From Gordius sp. MW1 (Eukaryota > Nematomorpha > Gordioida > Gordea > Gordiidae), in assembly GCA_964036665.1 (NCBI GenBank), contig OZ038532.1:16572537-16636536 (forward strand): a stretch of 64,000 nt of DNA, written 5' to 3'. Position numbers and translations under genes: made by a program. Shown in pieces: positions 25,246-36,732 of the stretch. Every line of letters begins with the position of its first letter. The first letter of the stretch is position 1. The notes beneath the pieces are model-generated. The model did no database searches. It saw only the letters and a list, made by a program, of their open reading frames with translations, and had not been told where the DNA came from.

Positions 25246-27838
25246 TCTATATGTATAAAAATACAACTACGTTTTCTTTGTCCTCTAATAACTCCTAAAG
25301 TTCTAGACCGATTGCCATCAAATTTGGTCAGATCATTGCCTTAGCATCCTAGATAGTTTATATATACTTTTTATCGACCTGCGACAGTTGTTACCCTGTT
25401 TTTGGTAGTGCTTACCGCCATCTAGCGGACGAGAGATACAACGCTTTTATACTTATTTATCGTTATGGTGCTACTTAATGCCTTAAACTCTTTTCCACGA
25501 TTGCTTTGTCTTTGGTGTCTCAATTTTTTACTCAACTACGCCCGTTTTTTTACAATATATAAGCCTGTGGCAAGCTCAGAAGAATATGTTCAATTGCGAA
25601 ATACAGAACGTTAAAAACTCACCATTTTTCCCTTTTAATACACCGGAAGTCCGCATCATTTACATGAATAAGCCCAAGATTCAATTGCGTATGTTCCTAA
25701 CTACGGTCGTCCAGACCCATTTATTACATTTACATGCAATCTTGCTTATCGCGATGCACATGAGATTTCATTGCCAATCACCAGTCGATAGGAATGGCAT
25801 CACAGCATGTGTTTTCCGCCAGAAACTTAAATCAATGATAAATCTCATTGTTAAGCATAAGGTACTTTGCTCTGTGAGTTGCTGGATGTACTCTGGCAAA
25901 AGAGACGTTTACCGCATGCCCATATACTCATATATCTATATAACAAGATCACCTCCAACAAAATCTGAATCCCAAACTATATAAGGACTTGTACGAAATT
26001 GTTACGAAAATTATAACACACGGCCCTGGCGGAACGCTCAATCCAAAATCGCCATGCATGATAGACGGTAAATGCTCAGAGCAATATTTTCGAGGCTTGG
26101 TATGCAACAAAATTACGGACAGTGATGGATATCCTTTGTACAAAGAAGATCAACAGAGGATGGTGGTAACGTGGCATCCATTCAACTGCGAAACGCAATC
26201 GTCGAGGTATATAACCGCTGGGTTGTTCCATATTGTTCTTTGCAACTCAAACTAAACAAAGCACAATATTAACACGGATCAAATGCTACAACACGATAAC
26301 AAAACTTTAATTATTTTTTATAGAAACAAAGCTTTGAATCAACTGGGTCTTACATCTTGAAGTAAATTACAATCAGGGGGATCTTTTGTCTCATGCGATC
26401 TAATGTTCCAAAGGCAATGACGCTACAAAAAGCCATTTACCGTAAAATTTTGCTTGCTGTTAATAAAGGTTAAGGAGAAGTCTTCTAGTTTCCAAATATA
26501 ACGCCCATTATCATGACCGACTTTGGCTCAGCCAACGATCGCCCCCAAAAATATAAACGTCCACGAGCTTAACAATCTCATTCTGTCTAACATTCAAAGC
26601 AATCCAATTTTTACAAGTCGGTTGACACTGTTGTTGTTGCTGATGATGCTGTTAATTATCCAATCGAATTTTTAAATTCAAATGATCTGGCAGGGCTACT
26701 ACTAAACATTCTGCATTTGAAAATAAGCGTACCGATTATCACGATGCGGAATATCAGTCAGCCAAAACTTTGCAATGGTTTACGTCTCGATGTTAAACGC
26801 TTGATATGCACCGTTGTTGAAGCCACGATTTTGACTGGACATGTGCATTTTTAAATTTTATACCTCCCTAACAGGTATATCCATCCCCCAGCTTTATTCT
26901 AGCCCAACTTAATTTTAGGTAGTTTAAGCATATTTTTCTTTCTTTCTCACCTGTTATACATCTATATAATTAAAAAATATACCTATTAATATACCCATGG
27001 GCATAGCCAGAGGGAGGCTTGGAGGAGCGGTGCCGCCCAATTTTTTTAATTTTATTAAAATTATGGTTAAAATTTCAAAAAAGTATCATTTTACCCCTCC
27101 CTAAATCATTATTGCTCCTCTCTAATTTTAGTGCTAGCTACGCCTATGAATATACCATAAGTCCATCCTTCAACTTTAACTAGGCTTGCAGGTCTAAACT
27201 TATTATATATATTATTATTTATTTACTTAATTCTTTTTGAGCCATTTTATTTATAATTTTATTATAATCAAACCTCACCTATTCATCTGATCAAAATTAT
27301 AATAATTACTATATTTATAATTTTTTTTCCCATGCATAATTTCGCTTCTTTTATACTCGTAGACATTTGTATTATTTTTAATTAATTCTGATTTTAACCA
27401 AATATTGTAAAAGCTTTAAATAAATTTGAAAGAGGTTTTTTAATATCTCTTTATTTTGATACTATAGATTTTAGGTATGACATTCCACTATTATAAACGC
27501 TGTACTAAAATATTTTCTCTAAATTGTCGAACATGATAACTGACTTTTATACACAAACGGTTTATACCTTTTTGTCGCCCAATTATGCTTAACATCGCAC
27601 TTTTACCTATAAAATTAATAAATACCTTATAAGTATTTTAAACTGTTACAAATCTATTAAATTTCGAATGAATATGCCTTTTCCTATTATTATTAAATTA
27701 ACTAATTCAATAATATAATTTTTACATTATAAACTCTCCTACAGATGACCCAAAATTTTTCATATATATTCTATTAATTCATAATTATTATTTAGCTAAT
27801 AGGACTAAGCCAAAGTAACGCTTCCCGGGCACAGCTAG
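25246..27838 (+). mobile_element. Helitron with decayed Rep, inserted in the gypsy
   Basis: Begins TCTATATGTATAAA after an A and ends CCCGGGCACAGCTAG before a T, the canonical Helitron TC...CTAG ends and A/T target. The interior encodes broken Rep: the HUH motif as RLPHAHILI (about 25,911-25,940), then THGPGGTLNPKSPCM and SDGYPLYK (26,019-26,150). Frames are interrupted and the helicase domain is missing. The 5' terminal 130 bp matches another copy at about 61,000. A hAT MITE (26996-27148) is nested inside. Confidence 0.85.
26996..27148. mobile_element. hAT MITE of the CATGGGCGTAGCC family (copy 3)
   Basis: The perfect 8-bp duplication AATATACC lies at 26988-26995 and 27149-27156. Ends are CATGGGCATAGCC and GCTACGCCTATG. 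Nested within the Helitron, which is itself nested in the gypsy, so it is the youngest of the three layers. Confidence 0.85.
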
Positions 27839-27860
27839 TTACATATAAAAAGACATCTTA

Positions 27861-30009
27861 TTAACATCGTAACCATAACTGCTCCTCGTGCCTAACGGTG
27901 CTATTATTGGAGCCAGTAAACTCAAACTCGTAGTCTTTTGAGCCCACATGGGACTTTACCACAGCTTCAAACCATTTCTCAGTTCCACCGTTAACACGAA
28001 CCCAAACTGAGTTGTAAAACTCATAACGACTGGTAGTGGCCTTGCCAGGTGTTAACCTGGCGTCCACCCACACATCGATCGGTATACGAGGTAACCTAAT
28101 TAAAAACATTTTGCCAACGGGACCGCGACACTGAAAACGAGCGAACGCATTATGTAATAACCTGTACATCCATATGCCGTCCTTCTCCACCTTCTCGTTT
28201 TCCAACCATTTTTTGACGATCGCAACATGTCGCTCAGCCAACCCGTTAGAGCTGGGGTGATATGGAGGCGTTAGGGTTCGCTCATTAAATTCTTTATAAA
28301 ATCAATAACGACCATGGTGGACAACTTTGTGACGCGTTGAAATTTAACCCAACTCGAAGTTGCGTCCATCAATAAAAGGTATTGTTTATAATCGAAATAA
28401 AAAAAGTCGAGATGTACCCGGTCCTTAACGTTTCGAGCCCGCGGCCACCTAGCTTGTTTATCATCTTGGGTATATTCGCATTTTTACAACAGGCACATTT
28501 ACGCCCATTATTTTAGGCCACCAAACATAGTTACGCGCCATTGCTTTCATCTTAGTCGCGTCATTATGTCCAGCAAGCAACAATTCCAACCTGCGGTCGC
28601 AACGCCCGTGGAATTACTATGCGCTCTCATCCTAGTACCACTTCATCATTAAGATTGAGTTCATTTACTTCGCCACGATAAAACTTAACAACCTCCTCGA
28701 TTGCTGCCCAACCGTTCAAGTATTCCACAACTCCCTGCAACTCGTCGTCTTTATCAAACACCTCATTTAGGTTGACTGACGGAAAGGCTTCAGTCACGAC
28801 ATTTATCAAATAAATTACGCTTTCCATGCTTTCTAGGTACAGCTTCATCGCTCTCACCTAAGCGCGACAATGTGTCTGGTACGTAATTCGTTGCGCCCTC
28901 TTTATACTCCAATGTTACGTTAAAGTTGCTTAAAAACAATAACCATTTTTGTAACCTAAGGCTTAGCAATAAATTACCATTACATTCAAAAAGAGGAACC
29001 AGTGGTTTATGGTCGGTAAAGATTTTAAATTTACGACCAATAAGGTATTCACGACATTTACTCAACGCAAACACTACAGCTAAAACCTCTTTTTTTAAAA
29101 TCGAATAATTAAGCTCTGCCGTAGTCACTTTACGCGAAAAATATAAGATAGGCAGCTCTACCTTATCAATAATATGGAAGAGCATGCCTCCTACACCGTG
29201 ATTTGAACCATCAACCGCCAACCCCACCGAGAGGTCACGGTTAAAGCAAATTAAAACTAGGTCACTACCTAACAGTTTTTTTAAAGTTTCAAACGTTGCT
29301 TGTTCCATATCCGTCCATACGAAACACACTCTAATCCCAGTTAACCTATGAAAAGGCGCGGCCACCTCAGAACAATGTGGTATAAACTTGCGATAATAAT
29401 TAACAGTGCCCAAAAAGGCCATCACTTCTTTTTTATTAGCAGGCGCCCGTATATTCATAATCGCAGCAACATTATTACCCAAAGGGCGGATCATTCCCTG
29501 TGCAATAGCATGCCCTAAAAATGTAACTTTTGTTACCCCGATCATGCATTTCTTCATGGTTAAACGTAGTCCTCTCTCCTGGGCGCGTACTAACACCGAC
29601 TCTAAATTAATAATGTGTTCGTGCATTGTACTGCCTACAATTAATACATCATCCAGGTAAAAGAACACACCGCTTAAACCTTGAAAAACCGAAGCCATAG
29701 TTTTTTGGAACACAGCCGCAGAAATGCTCAACCCAAACGGCAAGCGACTAAACGCAAACAGCCCTATAATCGTTATTAACCGCGCCGAACGAGCATTCAA
29801 CCTGATCTGTAGGTCGCCGACCTAAGATCTAGTTTGGTAAAAAAAACATGCAGTGTTAAGATTCGCTAAAACTTCTTCAACCTGCGGCATTGGTTACTTA
29901 ATTTCCACCAACCACGGATTAAGCGTTACCCGAAAATTGATATATAGACGCAATGTCCCATTGGCCTTCTTCACTGGGAACAGGGGCGTCGCCCACTCGC
30001 TATAATCTA
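27861..30009 (-). pseudogene. Gypsy pol: reverse transcriptase, RNase H and integrase
   Basis: Read from 30,009 down: YSEWATPLFPVKKANG, FAFSRLPFGLS and FFYLDDVLIVG (RT catalytic box YLDD); then FLGTVNYYRKFIP, the RNase H LAVDGSNHGVGG with TDHKPL; then the integrase finger region GHNDATK...NYVWWPKI, core fragment HLDFFYFDYK and SNGLAERHV, and a C-terminal domain ending EEQLWLRC. The longest intact stretch is 336 codons (28790-29800). Stops and frameshifts occur near 28,630, 28,500 and 29,830, and part of the integrase core seems deleted. Confidence 0.9.
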
Positions 30010-30013
30010 CCGG

Positions 30014-31350
30014 TGTAATATCCATTTCCACGACGCTCAAAAAAATCGACATGCCAATCAAAAATTTTTCTTAAAATTTGAAATTAAATTTCTATGGGCT
30101 AAGACAAACGTCAATCAACAGATGTTTTTAGTTACTAACCTATAAAATTCACAAAAATATTGATTATAATTCAACCATGGTTTACAAGATTAATTAAAAT
30201 TTATCATATTTGTAATTAAAATTTTTCATATTTAGCATTCTGCATTTACTTCTTTTGATATGTATTTTTGAGCTTGAGCTGATGATCATTGATCTATGTT
30301 TATAATTCCTTTTAAATGGCTGATATAATTTATAAAGTCAATATTGTATTTGGTACATTTAATAACCTAAGGGATATTTGAGTGAGTATTTAAATACATT
30401 AGCTAATGATCATTATATCTGATCTATGTTTATAAGCCTATCCTTTTAATTGTAAAGCTAGTTGATGAACTCAATATTGTATTTGGTACATTTATAATAA
30501 CCTAAGGGATATCTGTTGAGCTTGAGCTAATGATCATTATATCTGATCTATGTTTATAAGCCTATCCTTTTAATTGTAATTTTGGTAGGGTTAATTGATG
30601 AACTCAATTTTGTATTTGGTATATTTATAATAACCTAAGGGATATCTGTTGAGCTTGAGCTAATGATCATTATATCTGATCTATGTTTATAAGCCTATCC
30701 TTTTAATTGTAATTTTGGTAGGGCTAATTGATGAACTCAATTTTGTATTTGGTACATTTATAATAACCTAAGGAATAGCTGAGTTAGTACTTGAATACAT
30801 TGAGCTTGAGCTAGTGATCATTATATCTAATCTATGTTTATAAGCCTATCCTATTAATTATTTTTATTGTCTATAAGCTTAAAACTAAGGTAAAGTTTAT
30901 AACTTAGACTAATAAAGTAAAAGATTTTTTAATAAGGTTCAAATGATGATGTGCATTTTTATACAAAACTAGAGATGAAAATACAAATGCTTGAGCTTGA
31001 CTAAACTGATATTCATAATTTTCTTGATTTAACCTAAATTTATAAAATACATGTGAAAAAAAAGATTTGATAAATATACTTAAATGGCTAAATTGATAGT
31101 TTGTTAGTGATTCTCTAAATTTTAATTTAGATAATTATGCATAGTAATTATTTGAAATATTTTGAAAGTCTTGTGTCGTCATTTTAGTGTCTTCAAAAAA
31201 AATACATGTTTTTGTGCCAAAACTAACCTATTGAGCTTTTAGGAAGATCACGTGATATAGCATATAACTCGTTATTATGCCATATTAACCAATAGGAATG
31301 TTCAACTGAGCGTCGTCGTTTTTTAAATGTCGACGTTTCAGATCATTACA
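30014..31350. mobile_element. TIR element with CCGG duplication and internal tandem repeats
   Basis: CCGG occurs at 30010-30013 and 31351-31354. Deleting the 1337 bp plus one CCGG restores an uninterrupted gypsy reading frame (GIIKPV joined to DYSEWATP), so both insertion edges are exact. Ends start TGTAAT with imperfect inverted similarity (CGACG and AAAAAA blocks). The interior is non-coding and dominated by about five tandem copies of a 120-145 bp unit (30270-30860). The superfamily is not clear; a 4-bp duplication limits the choices. Confidence 0.75.
30270..30860. repeat. Tandem repeat, about five units of 120-145 bp
   Basis: Each unit contains TGAGCTAATGATCATTATAT, TCTATGTTTATAAGCCTATC, GATGAACTCAAT and TAATAACCTAAGG. 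Unit length varies through small indels; the middle units are nearly identical. It lies inside the CCGG-flanked element. Confidence 0.8.
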
Positions 31351-31354
31351 CCGG

Positions 31355-31485
31355 CTTAATTATGCCCTGATCCGCCCAGTCAGGAAGAACGGAGTTTACC
31401 TCCTCGCGCCATATAAATGTAACACGTCTGCTCGGGCAAAATTTGGGAAAGGCCCCACTTTTAAGTGAAACATTACATTCGTAAC
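31355..31485 (-). pseudogene. Gypsy pol fragment just upstream of RT
   Basis: Minus-strand frame reads GYECNVSLKSGAFPKFCP... through WREEVN to DWADQGIIKPV, the linker before RT in gypsy elements. It is isolated by insertions on both sides and continues in frame into the RT segment at 30,009 once the TIR element is removed. Confidence 0.8.
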
Positions 31486-32966
31486 CTTTCAAACTACGCC
31501 TCTGGGAAATATTCGAGATTTGATTCGAGAATCGATTTGAATTAGGATTCGAATCGAATCCGAATTCGAATCCATATGTGTAAGTTTCGAATCGAATATT
31601 TACGCTGATAAGATTCGAAAATCCGAATCGAATCCTCGAAAAAATCGAATTTAATTTTTTTTAAGTTTAATTTAAATAGAAGAGACTCAAATATTTAGCT
31701 ATTTTTATCTCCTCCATTTTAGTTATTTTTCCTGCTACAATTTGAAAAAGTATAATTAAAAAACTTTCAAACTTACCTAAGTTATGGAGAATGGGGATCA
31801 CAATTTATTTAAATTATGGATTTTGATAGAAATCGCAAGACAGCCAAAAATATTTTACGCTTAAAGGCTATATTTAAAGATTTTAACCCACCAATTAATT
31901 ACATAAAAACGAAACTTGACATGGTAGTCAGGTGGAACAGCACTTATATAATGATATAATAGGCTATTTTGGTAAGCCAGCATTGAATTTGGCCTTTTCT
32001 TTTATGAGGAATTACTATTTAACATTGAATGGGAACAAATTGAAAAGGTTAAATTGAAACTTTTTACCCTTTTACAGTGCAACTAATTTAATATCCGGGG
32101 GGGCGGGAAGGCAAATCTCAAAATTAACTTGGGATTACCGGTATATTGTTAGCCAGGCATAGAAGATCATGCTGTCAAAATGGCCAACAGAAATTTGAAA
32201 ATATATGGCATTCAACAAGAAGATAGTCTTATTGGCGAATGCCGTCGATTTAAGTCCCAAAATTTGAGTGTTTATCACCAGTACATGGCATATCCTCTAT
32301 AGAAATTAAAGATGTCTTGGAAACTGCTATAGAAAGTTGGCCCGATTTTTATCAACTAGCGAGTTATCAACACTAGGTCGTCTATTAAGAGCGATAAGGC
32401 GAAGTCTCCATTGGAGACATTTTTGCACAAACCACGTGTGGCCTCCAATGTTTAGCCTTTACAATGATGGAAATCGAATCAATGTCGTTTTCCAGATATT
32501 CAAAAATTGTCAAAAAATCTTTTCTCTATACCTGGATCATTCACCCCGTGCGAAAGAATATTTTCAACCGGAACCAATTTATTAACTAAATACAAGCAAT
32601 CGTTTAATAAAGAAAGTGTTAGGAAGATAATTTCCTTAAAAATTGGCTAAAACGGTTCTTGATTGTCTTACACATAGCGCGATAGTTTTTTGTTTGCCTT
32701 TAATAGAATGTGTGTATTTTTTTAAATATCTTTCAAATAAATTTTTCAAATGTATATGCAAATTAAAAAACATAGTAGCCTTTTCATTGTGTTTTTTAAT
32801 AATAAAAAAACTAAATATATATTCGAATCGCTTTCGAATCCTTAAATTTTTTTCGAATCGAATTCGAATCTTCATTTTAATATTCGACCAATCTCGAATC
32901 GAATATTTTTTTTGAAAAAAAATTCGAATCCGAATCGAATATCGAAATCCAGAGACATATTTCAAA
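31485..32966. mobile_element. hAT transposon relic with CGAAT-type subterminal arrays
   Basis: Both ends consist of dense CGAATCGAAT-like repeats (31500-31650 and 32820-32950). Outside these the ends share CTCTGG and a TTTGAAA-like tip. The flanks share AACCTT, a shortened or decayed 8-bp duplication; removing the element restores the gypsy frame as TEGYECNV. A plus-strand fragment near 32,530-32,650 (IPGSFTPCERIFSTG, then KIISLKNWLK) is the C-terminal hAT dimerisation domain. The rest of the transposase is degraded. Exact edges are uncertain by about 10 bp. Confidence 0.8.
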
Positions 32967-33059
32967 CCCTAAACCTTCGGTAAAAACAGATACCCCGTGC
33001 CATCCGCCCAGATCCTTTATAACAATATAAACCACCGGAAGGCGAGGCTTAGCGTCGTC

Positions 33060-33520
33060 GTTTCGAAACTTACGAGTAGCTCAATATTTTAAATTTGAGC
33101 CTCCCTCGCTGGGCCAAAATTAACCTTACGGGTTATCAAACAATCAGGGGTTGAACATAGCAAACTGTCACACCAACCAAACCAACTTACCTGTGGGCCT
33201 ATCAACTCCAACCAATTCCAACCCATTAAAGGGTCAATATCGGTCAGGCTCACATGCAAAGGTAACCCCCGCTTCACGCCGCGCGTCGCCACTTCCACAT
33301 CAAATTTTCCCAACAGCGCTTTAGCAGCGCCATCTTGGCGCGCATTCATAAAAGAACGGGAAAGGTTTTATCGGGCCAAATGTTTCTGAATTGTTTAAAG
33401 GAAGTTAAAGAAATACAAGCCCCCAAATCTAATAAAAAACAAATAAGCGTACCGTCCACCCATACTTTCGCTCTGGGCAGTCGAATACTAAAGAAAAATC
33501 GGGATTGGAGCTTGCTAAAC
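33060..33520 (-). pseudogene. Gypsy protease and protease-RT linker
   Basis: Minus frame: RLPRAKVWVDGTLICFLLD followed by LGACIS, the aspartic protease active-site region with DLGA in place of the usual D(S/T)GA, so it is mutated. An 86-codon linker (33089-33349) follows with DPLMGWNWLELIG. A frameshift separates the two parts. Confidence 0.7.
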
Positions 33521-33642
33521 AAAAATTAGTGTAATGGTAATCAGGAATACCGACCCTCAGTCAGCGTCCAACTATCATGGGATTCTCCGACGTGGAAGGA
33601 CCGCCGCATCTACATGTAACCTTAAAGTTTCTGTCCCCCAGG

Positions 33643-34759
33643 TAGAGAACTGCACGGGTGACCCGAGACCCGACTCGGGTCGGGTCAGGTTCGGGTAGAA
33701 AATTTGAAAATGATTTCGGGTCGGGTCGGGTCCGGGTAGAAATTTGAAAATGATTTCGGGTCGGGTCGGGTCCGGGTAAAAATTTGAAAATGCTTTCGGG
33801 TCGGGTGGGGTCAAATTTATAGAGTCGGGTCCAAGGTTATTGTAAAAAACACGCGAGACCTATTTTTTTAATTAATGTTAATTGCTAAGCAAAGAGTGTT
33901 TTAAATATCGAAATGCACAATTAATTTGGATCATTCATTTATTTAATTCTCTTCCTCTTTTTTTTAAATTTTAAAACTCCAAACTCTGAAGTGCTAGCTA
34001 ATTTTCATCACTAATTCAATTACATAAATTACTCCTGTTTTTAATTTGACTATTAAAAGGTAAAGTATTTCAATAAAGTTATATTTTAAATTTTTTTAGT
34101 GTTAACAGTGAAGTTTTAGCTAATCCTCATCGTTAATTTAAATTACATTTAATACATAGCCAACTTAAAAGTAAGTTATAATTTTATAAATGTTTCATGT
34201 GCAATTTTTTTGTTATAATAACTTATAATTATTTTAAAGTTTCATATCAAATGAATATATCTTAAATTGCACTTCAAACTTAAAACATTTGGACAGTCAC
34301 TATAAATTTCATCTTATTTACTATATTGATTATAATCAGCTATATATTAATGGTTTTATAATAACAATAAATGGATGTTAAATAGTTGTCTCAAGTCTAT
34401 AACATATGAGCAGTTTACTTGATATTAGGAAACTAAATATAGATAAATAATTATGAGTTTTTTTCACCATCCCCTTTAAAGAATACAAATCATCATGGCT
34501 TTTATTAGTCGATTTGATTTTACACACAGCAATTTTCGCGCTCGAAAGTAATTTTTTTTATAATTTTTCGGGTCGGGTTCGGGTTGAAGTTTTTCAAATG
34601 CTTTCGGGTCGGGTCGGGTAGAAAATTTGAAAATGATTTCGGGTCGGGTCCGGGTAGAAAATTGGAAAATGATTTCGGGTCGGGTCGGGTCCGGGTAGAA
34701 AATTTGAAAATGATTTCGGGTCGGGTCGGGTTGAAAAAAAGTGACTTTGCAGTTCTCTA
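33643..34759. mobile_element. Non-autonomous hAT element with CGGGT-type subterminal arrays
   Basis: The perfect 8-bp duplication CCCCCAGG lies at 33635-33642 and 34760-34767. Tips are TAGAGAACTGCA and TGCAGTTCTCTA. Inside each tip lie 3-4 units of (CGGGT)n followed by AGAAAATTTGAAAATGATTT, in inverted orientation at the two ends (33650-33830 and 34565-34735). The AT-rich core (33840-34560) has no coding capacity. It is inserted in gypsy gag/protease sequence. Confidence 0.9.
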
Positions 34760-34767
34760 CCCCCAGG

Positions 34768-34928
34768 ACCCTCGTGTTCGACGTCCCCCTTCCATAATTG
34801 CTTTCCTCAGTATCCCTATAATAATTTACCCTGTCCCCATCCCTCCTCACATTATTATAATTACTCATTTGTCCCGAGGCCCTTATAGGGCAAAATTTAA
34901 CTGTGTGAGGCCACCACACGCAAAACAT
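34768..34928 (-). pseudogene. Gypsy gag C-terminal fragment with degenerate zinc knuckle
   Basis: Minus frame opens CVWWPHTVKFCP, resembling a CCHC knuckle with the second Cys lost, followed by a polar Arg/Asn/Tyr-rich tail (RRDGDRVNYYRDTEES). The position just upstream of protease agrees with gag. The frame then runs artefactually into the hAT arrays. Confidence 0.5.
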
Positions 34929-35124
34929 TTAAAATTTCGTTTTACCATATTTATTCTACCACCCCTTTGCCACATTACATACCATGATAGTAACAAACAT
35001 GCTGACAATAATAACACTAACCAATTTGTCTAACAGACATCGATAAAATGTTAAGGTTATTCTCTTGTGCATTTTTAAATAGTGACAACATTTTATTAAA
35101 ATTTATTAAGTACTTATTATATCA

Positions 35125-36619
35125 ACTAAGGTTAAATAATCTTTGTAAATTAATTTATTAATCCAATAATGAATTACTAATTTAACGACTAATTTATTTG
35201 TTTCACTTTACAATTTATTCCGAATCTTGATAATAATACAAATTAAGGCAAAATCTTTATAATACTAATGAAAAATGTTAGTTTGTGGTACATACACAAA
35301 TTATAAATGATGAAGAGATATTATAATGATAGAGAAACAGGCGCATAGCCAGAATTTTCTCCAAGGGGGGGGGGGGAATTCGCAAAAATTTTTTATAACA
35401 TGCTTATTTCAACATCAAGTATAAACATAATGAAAGTCATTATAAAATGATTTCATATTTTCTTTTTCCCAGCGTCATCTGGAGTAGGAGCTAATTCCCC
35501 ATGAATCGCTAATAAAGGTGTCAATACATTTAATCTATTCAAACGTCATGAAGTTTTAATCGAAATGTTGTCAGGAATGGAAGAGAAACCAAATAAGGAA
35601 AAAGTGAAGCAAGCTGGTATGATCATGATGTTGCAAAAGAAGCTGTAACTTTGCTCATTTCTCTACGACAATCTGAATATTTTATGCAAACCAATTGCAA
35701 AAAAAGGACCTAGACCTTGAGCAGGTCAGACAGTTAGCAGAAACTTTAGTAATAGTAGTCGAACCTAAGGCTAAGTTTTATGATTTTGAACGTAAGAAAC
35801 CTCGATATGCAAAGAAAATAAACGGTTTTTGGACAAGAAACAAGTTTTGGCAAATTTCTAGATAATATTTCCTCCGAATTTTTTGATTGTTTTGCCAGAA
35901 ACACGAATGAAAATAAATTATAGAAGGATTTCATCCAAAAAATCCCTTAGACGCCCTATCAGATTATAAAATATTGTAAGCTTTGCCCAACATCACAACT
36001 CTTCTTTACCTATTAGCTTTTATATAAGCTATGTCAAAAAACAGATTAAATGGATCGGTCCTTTTTTATAACATTTTTATTTCAACATTAAAATTAAAAA
36101 AAGAAAGTCACTATAAAATAATTTTATACTTTTTCCCAGCGATAATATCTCAATAGCTTCATCTGGAGTGGGAGCTAATTCCATTACGTAGCAATTAATA
36201 ATGTCTTACTTGGTCAGTGACGTTGCACAACTATAAAATATAAACTTTAGATCTAAAATAATTTTTTTATACAAAATTGGGGGGGGGGGGGGGGGGACGG
36301 GAAAATTACCCCCCCCCCCCCCGCATTTAGAGCACTGTGGAGAAACAATATAATGATGGAGAAATATTATAATGATGGTGAATTCGATATATCTTCAAGT
36401 TTTAATTATAATGCGCAGATGTTTTTGAAGCCATCACGATAGCGCGCTATCTTATATAACGCGGCGAACAAGAACAAAGCAATAAAACATAAAGAGAGCA
36501 ATAGCACAGACATAAAATAGAGAGTTGAATAGAATGGGGGAAGATATAAAAATAGAGAGTAAAATAGAATAAGGGAAGATATAAAATAAAGAGTAACACC
36601 TGGCACGTGGGATGCCACA
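35125..36619 (-). repeat. 5' LTR of the gypsy element, split by a hAT insertion
   Basis: Matches the left LTR block by block (TTTATTCCGAATC, AAATTAAGGCAAAATCTT, GATGGTGAATTCGATATATC, and the end TGGCACGTGGGATGCCACA) but is interrupted by 35338-36337. Its inner edge is diverged; the start near 35,125 is approximate. No clear primer-binding site was recognised next to it. Confidence 0.75.
35338..36337. mobile_element. hAT-type element inside the 5' LTR
   Basis: Flanks TAGAGAAA (35330-35337) and TGGAGAAA (36338-36345) form an 8-bp duplication with one mismatch. Ends are CAGGCGCATAGCC and AGAGCACTG, matching at CAGxGC. The interior has a broken plus-strand coding-like region (about 35,460-35,930), likely a transposase relic. 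Near the right end lie 18 consecutive G and, 12 bases on, 14 consecutive C. Confidence 0.75.
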
Positions 36620-36732
36620 ATTAGGTAATGATTTTAACAATATTTTGTAAGCTGCTGTCAAGAGTATTCTTGCGACGACAGGTCTAAGGCAAGGCCATAT
36701 ATCATAAACCAACTTATTTCAAACGTTTGTGC

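Larger units (their letters stand above)
23975..36619 (-). mobile_element. Ty3/gypsy LTR retrotransposon with five nested insertions
   Basis: Flanking LTR copies (23975-24509 and about 35125-36619) are in the same orientation. The internal order on the minus strand is 5' LTR, degenerate gag finger, protease, RT, RNase H, integrase, polypurine tract, 3' LTR. Removing the nested Helitron (25246-27838), TIR element (30014-31350), hAT (about 31485-32966), hAT MITE (33643-34759) and LTR-resident hAT (35338-36337) leaves about 5.1 kb, a normal gypsy length. Gypsy coding resumes in register across at least two insertions. No clear target duplication was found outside the LTRs. Stops and frameshifts show the element is inactive. 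Confidence 0.88.

Noticed and set aside
32636..32965. Open frames rich in Arg, Ile and Phe on both strands
   Set aside because: They read through CGAAT-type arrays of the hAT relic; no domain.
33575..33814. Pro/Asp/Phe-repeat open frames over the CGGGT arrays (also 34,476-34,928 in part)
   Set aside because: Low-complexity translation of subterminal hAT repeats, in different frames at the two ends.
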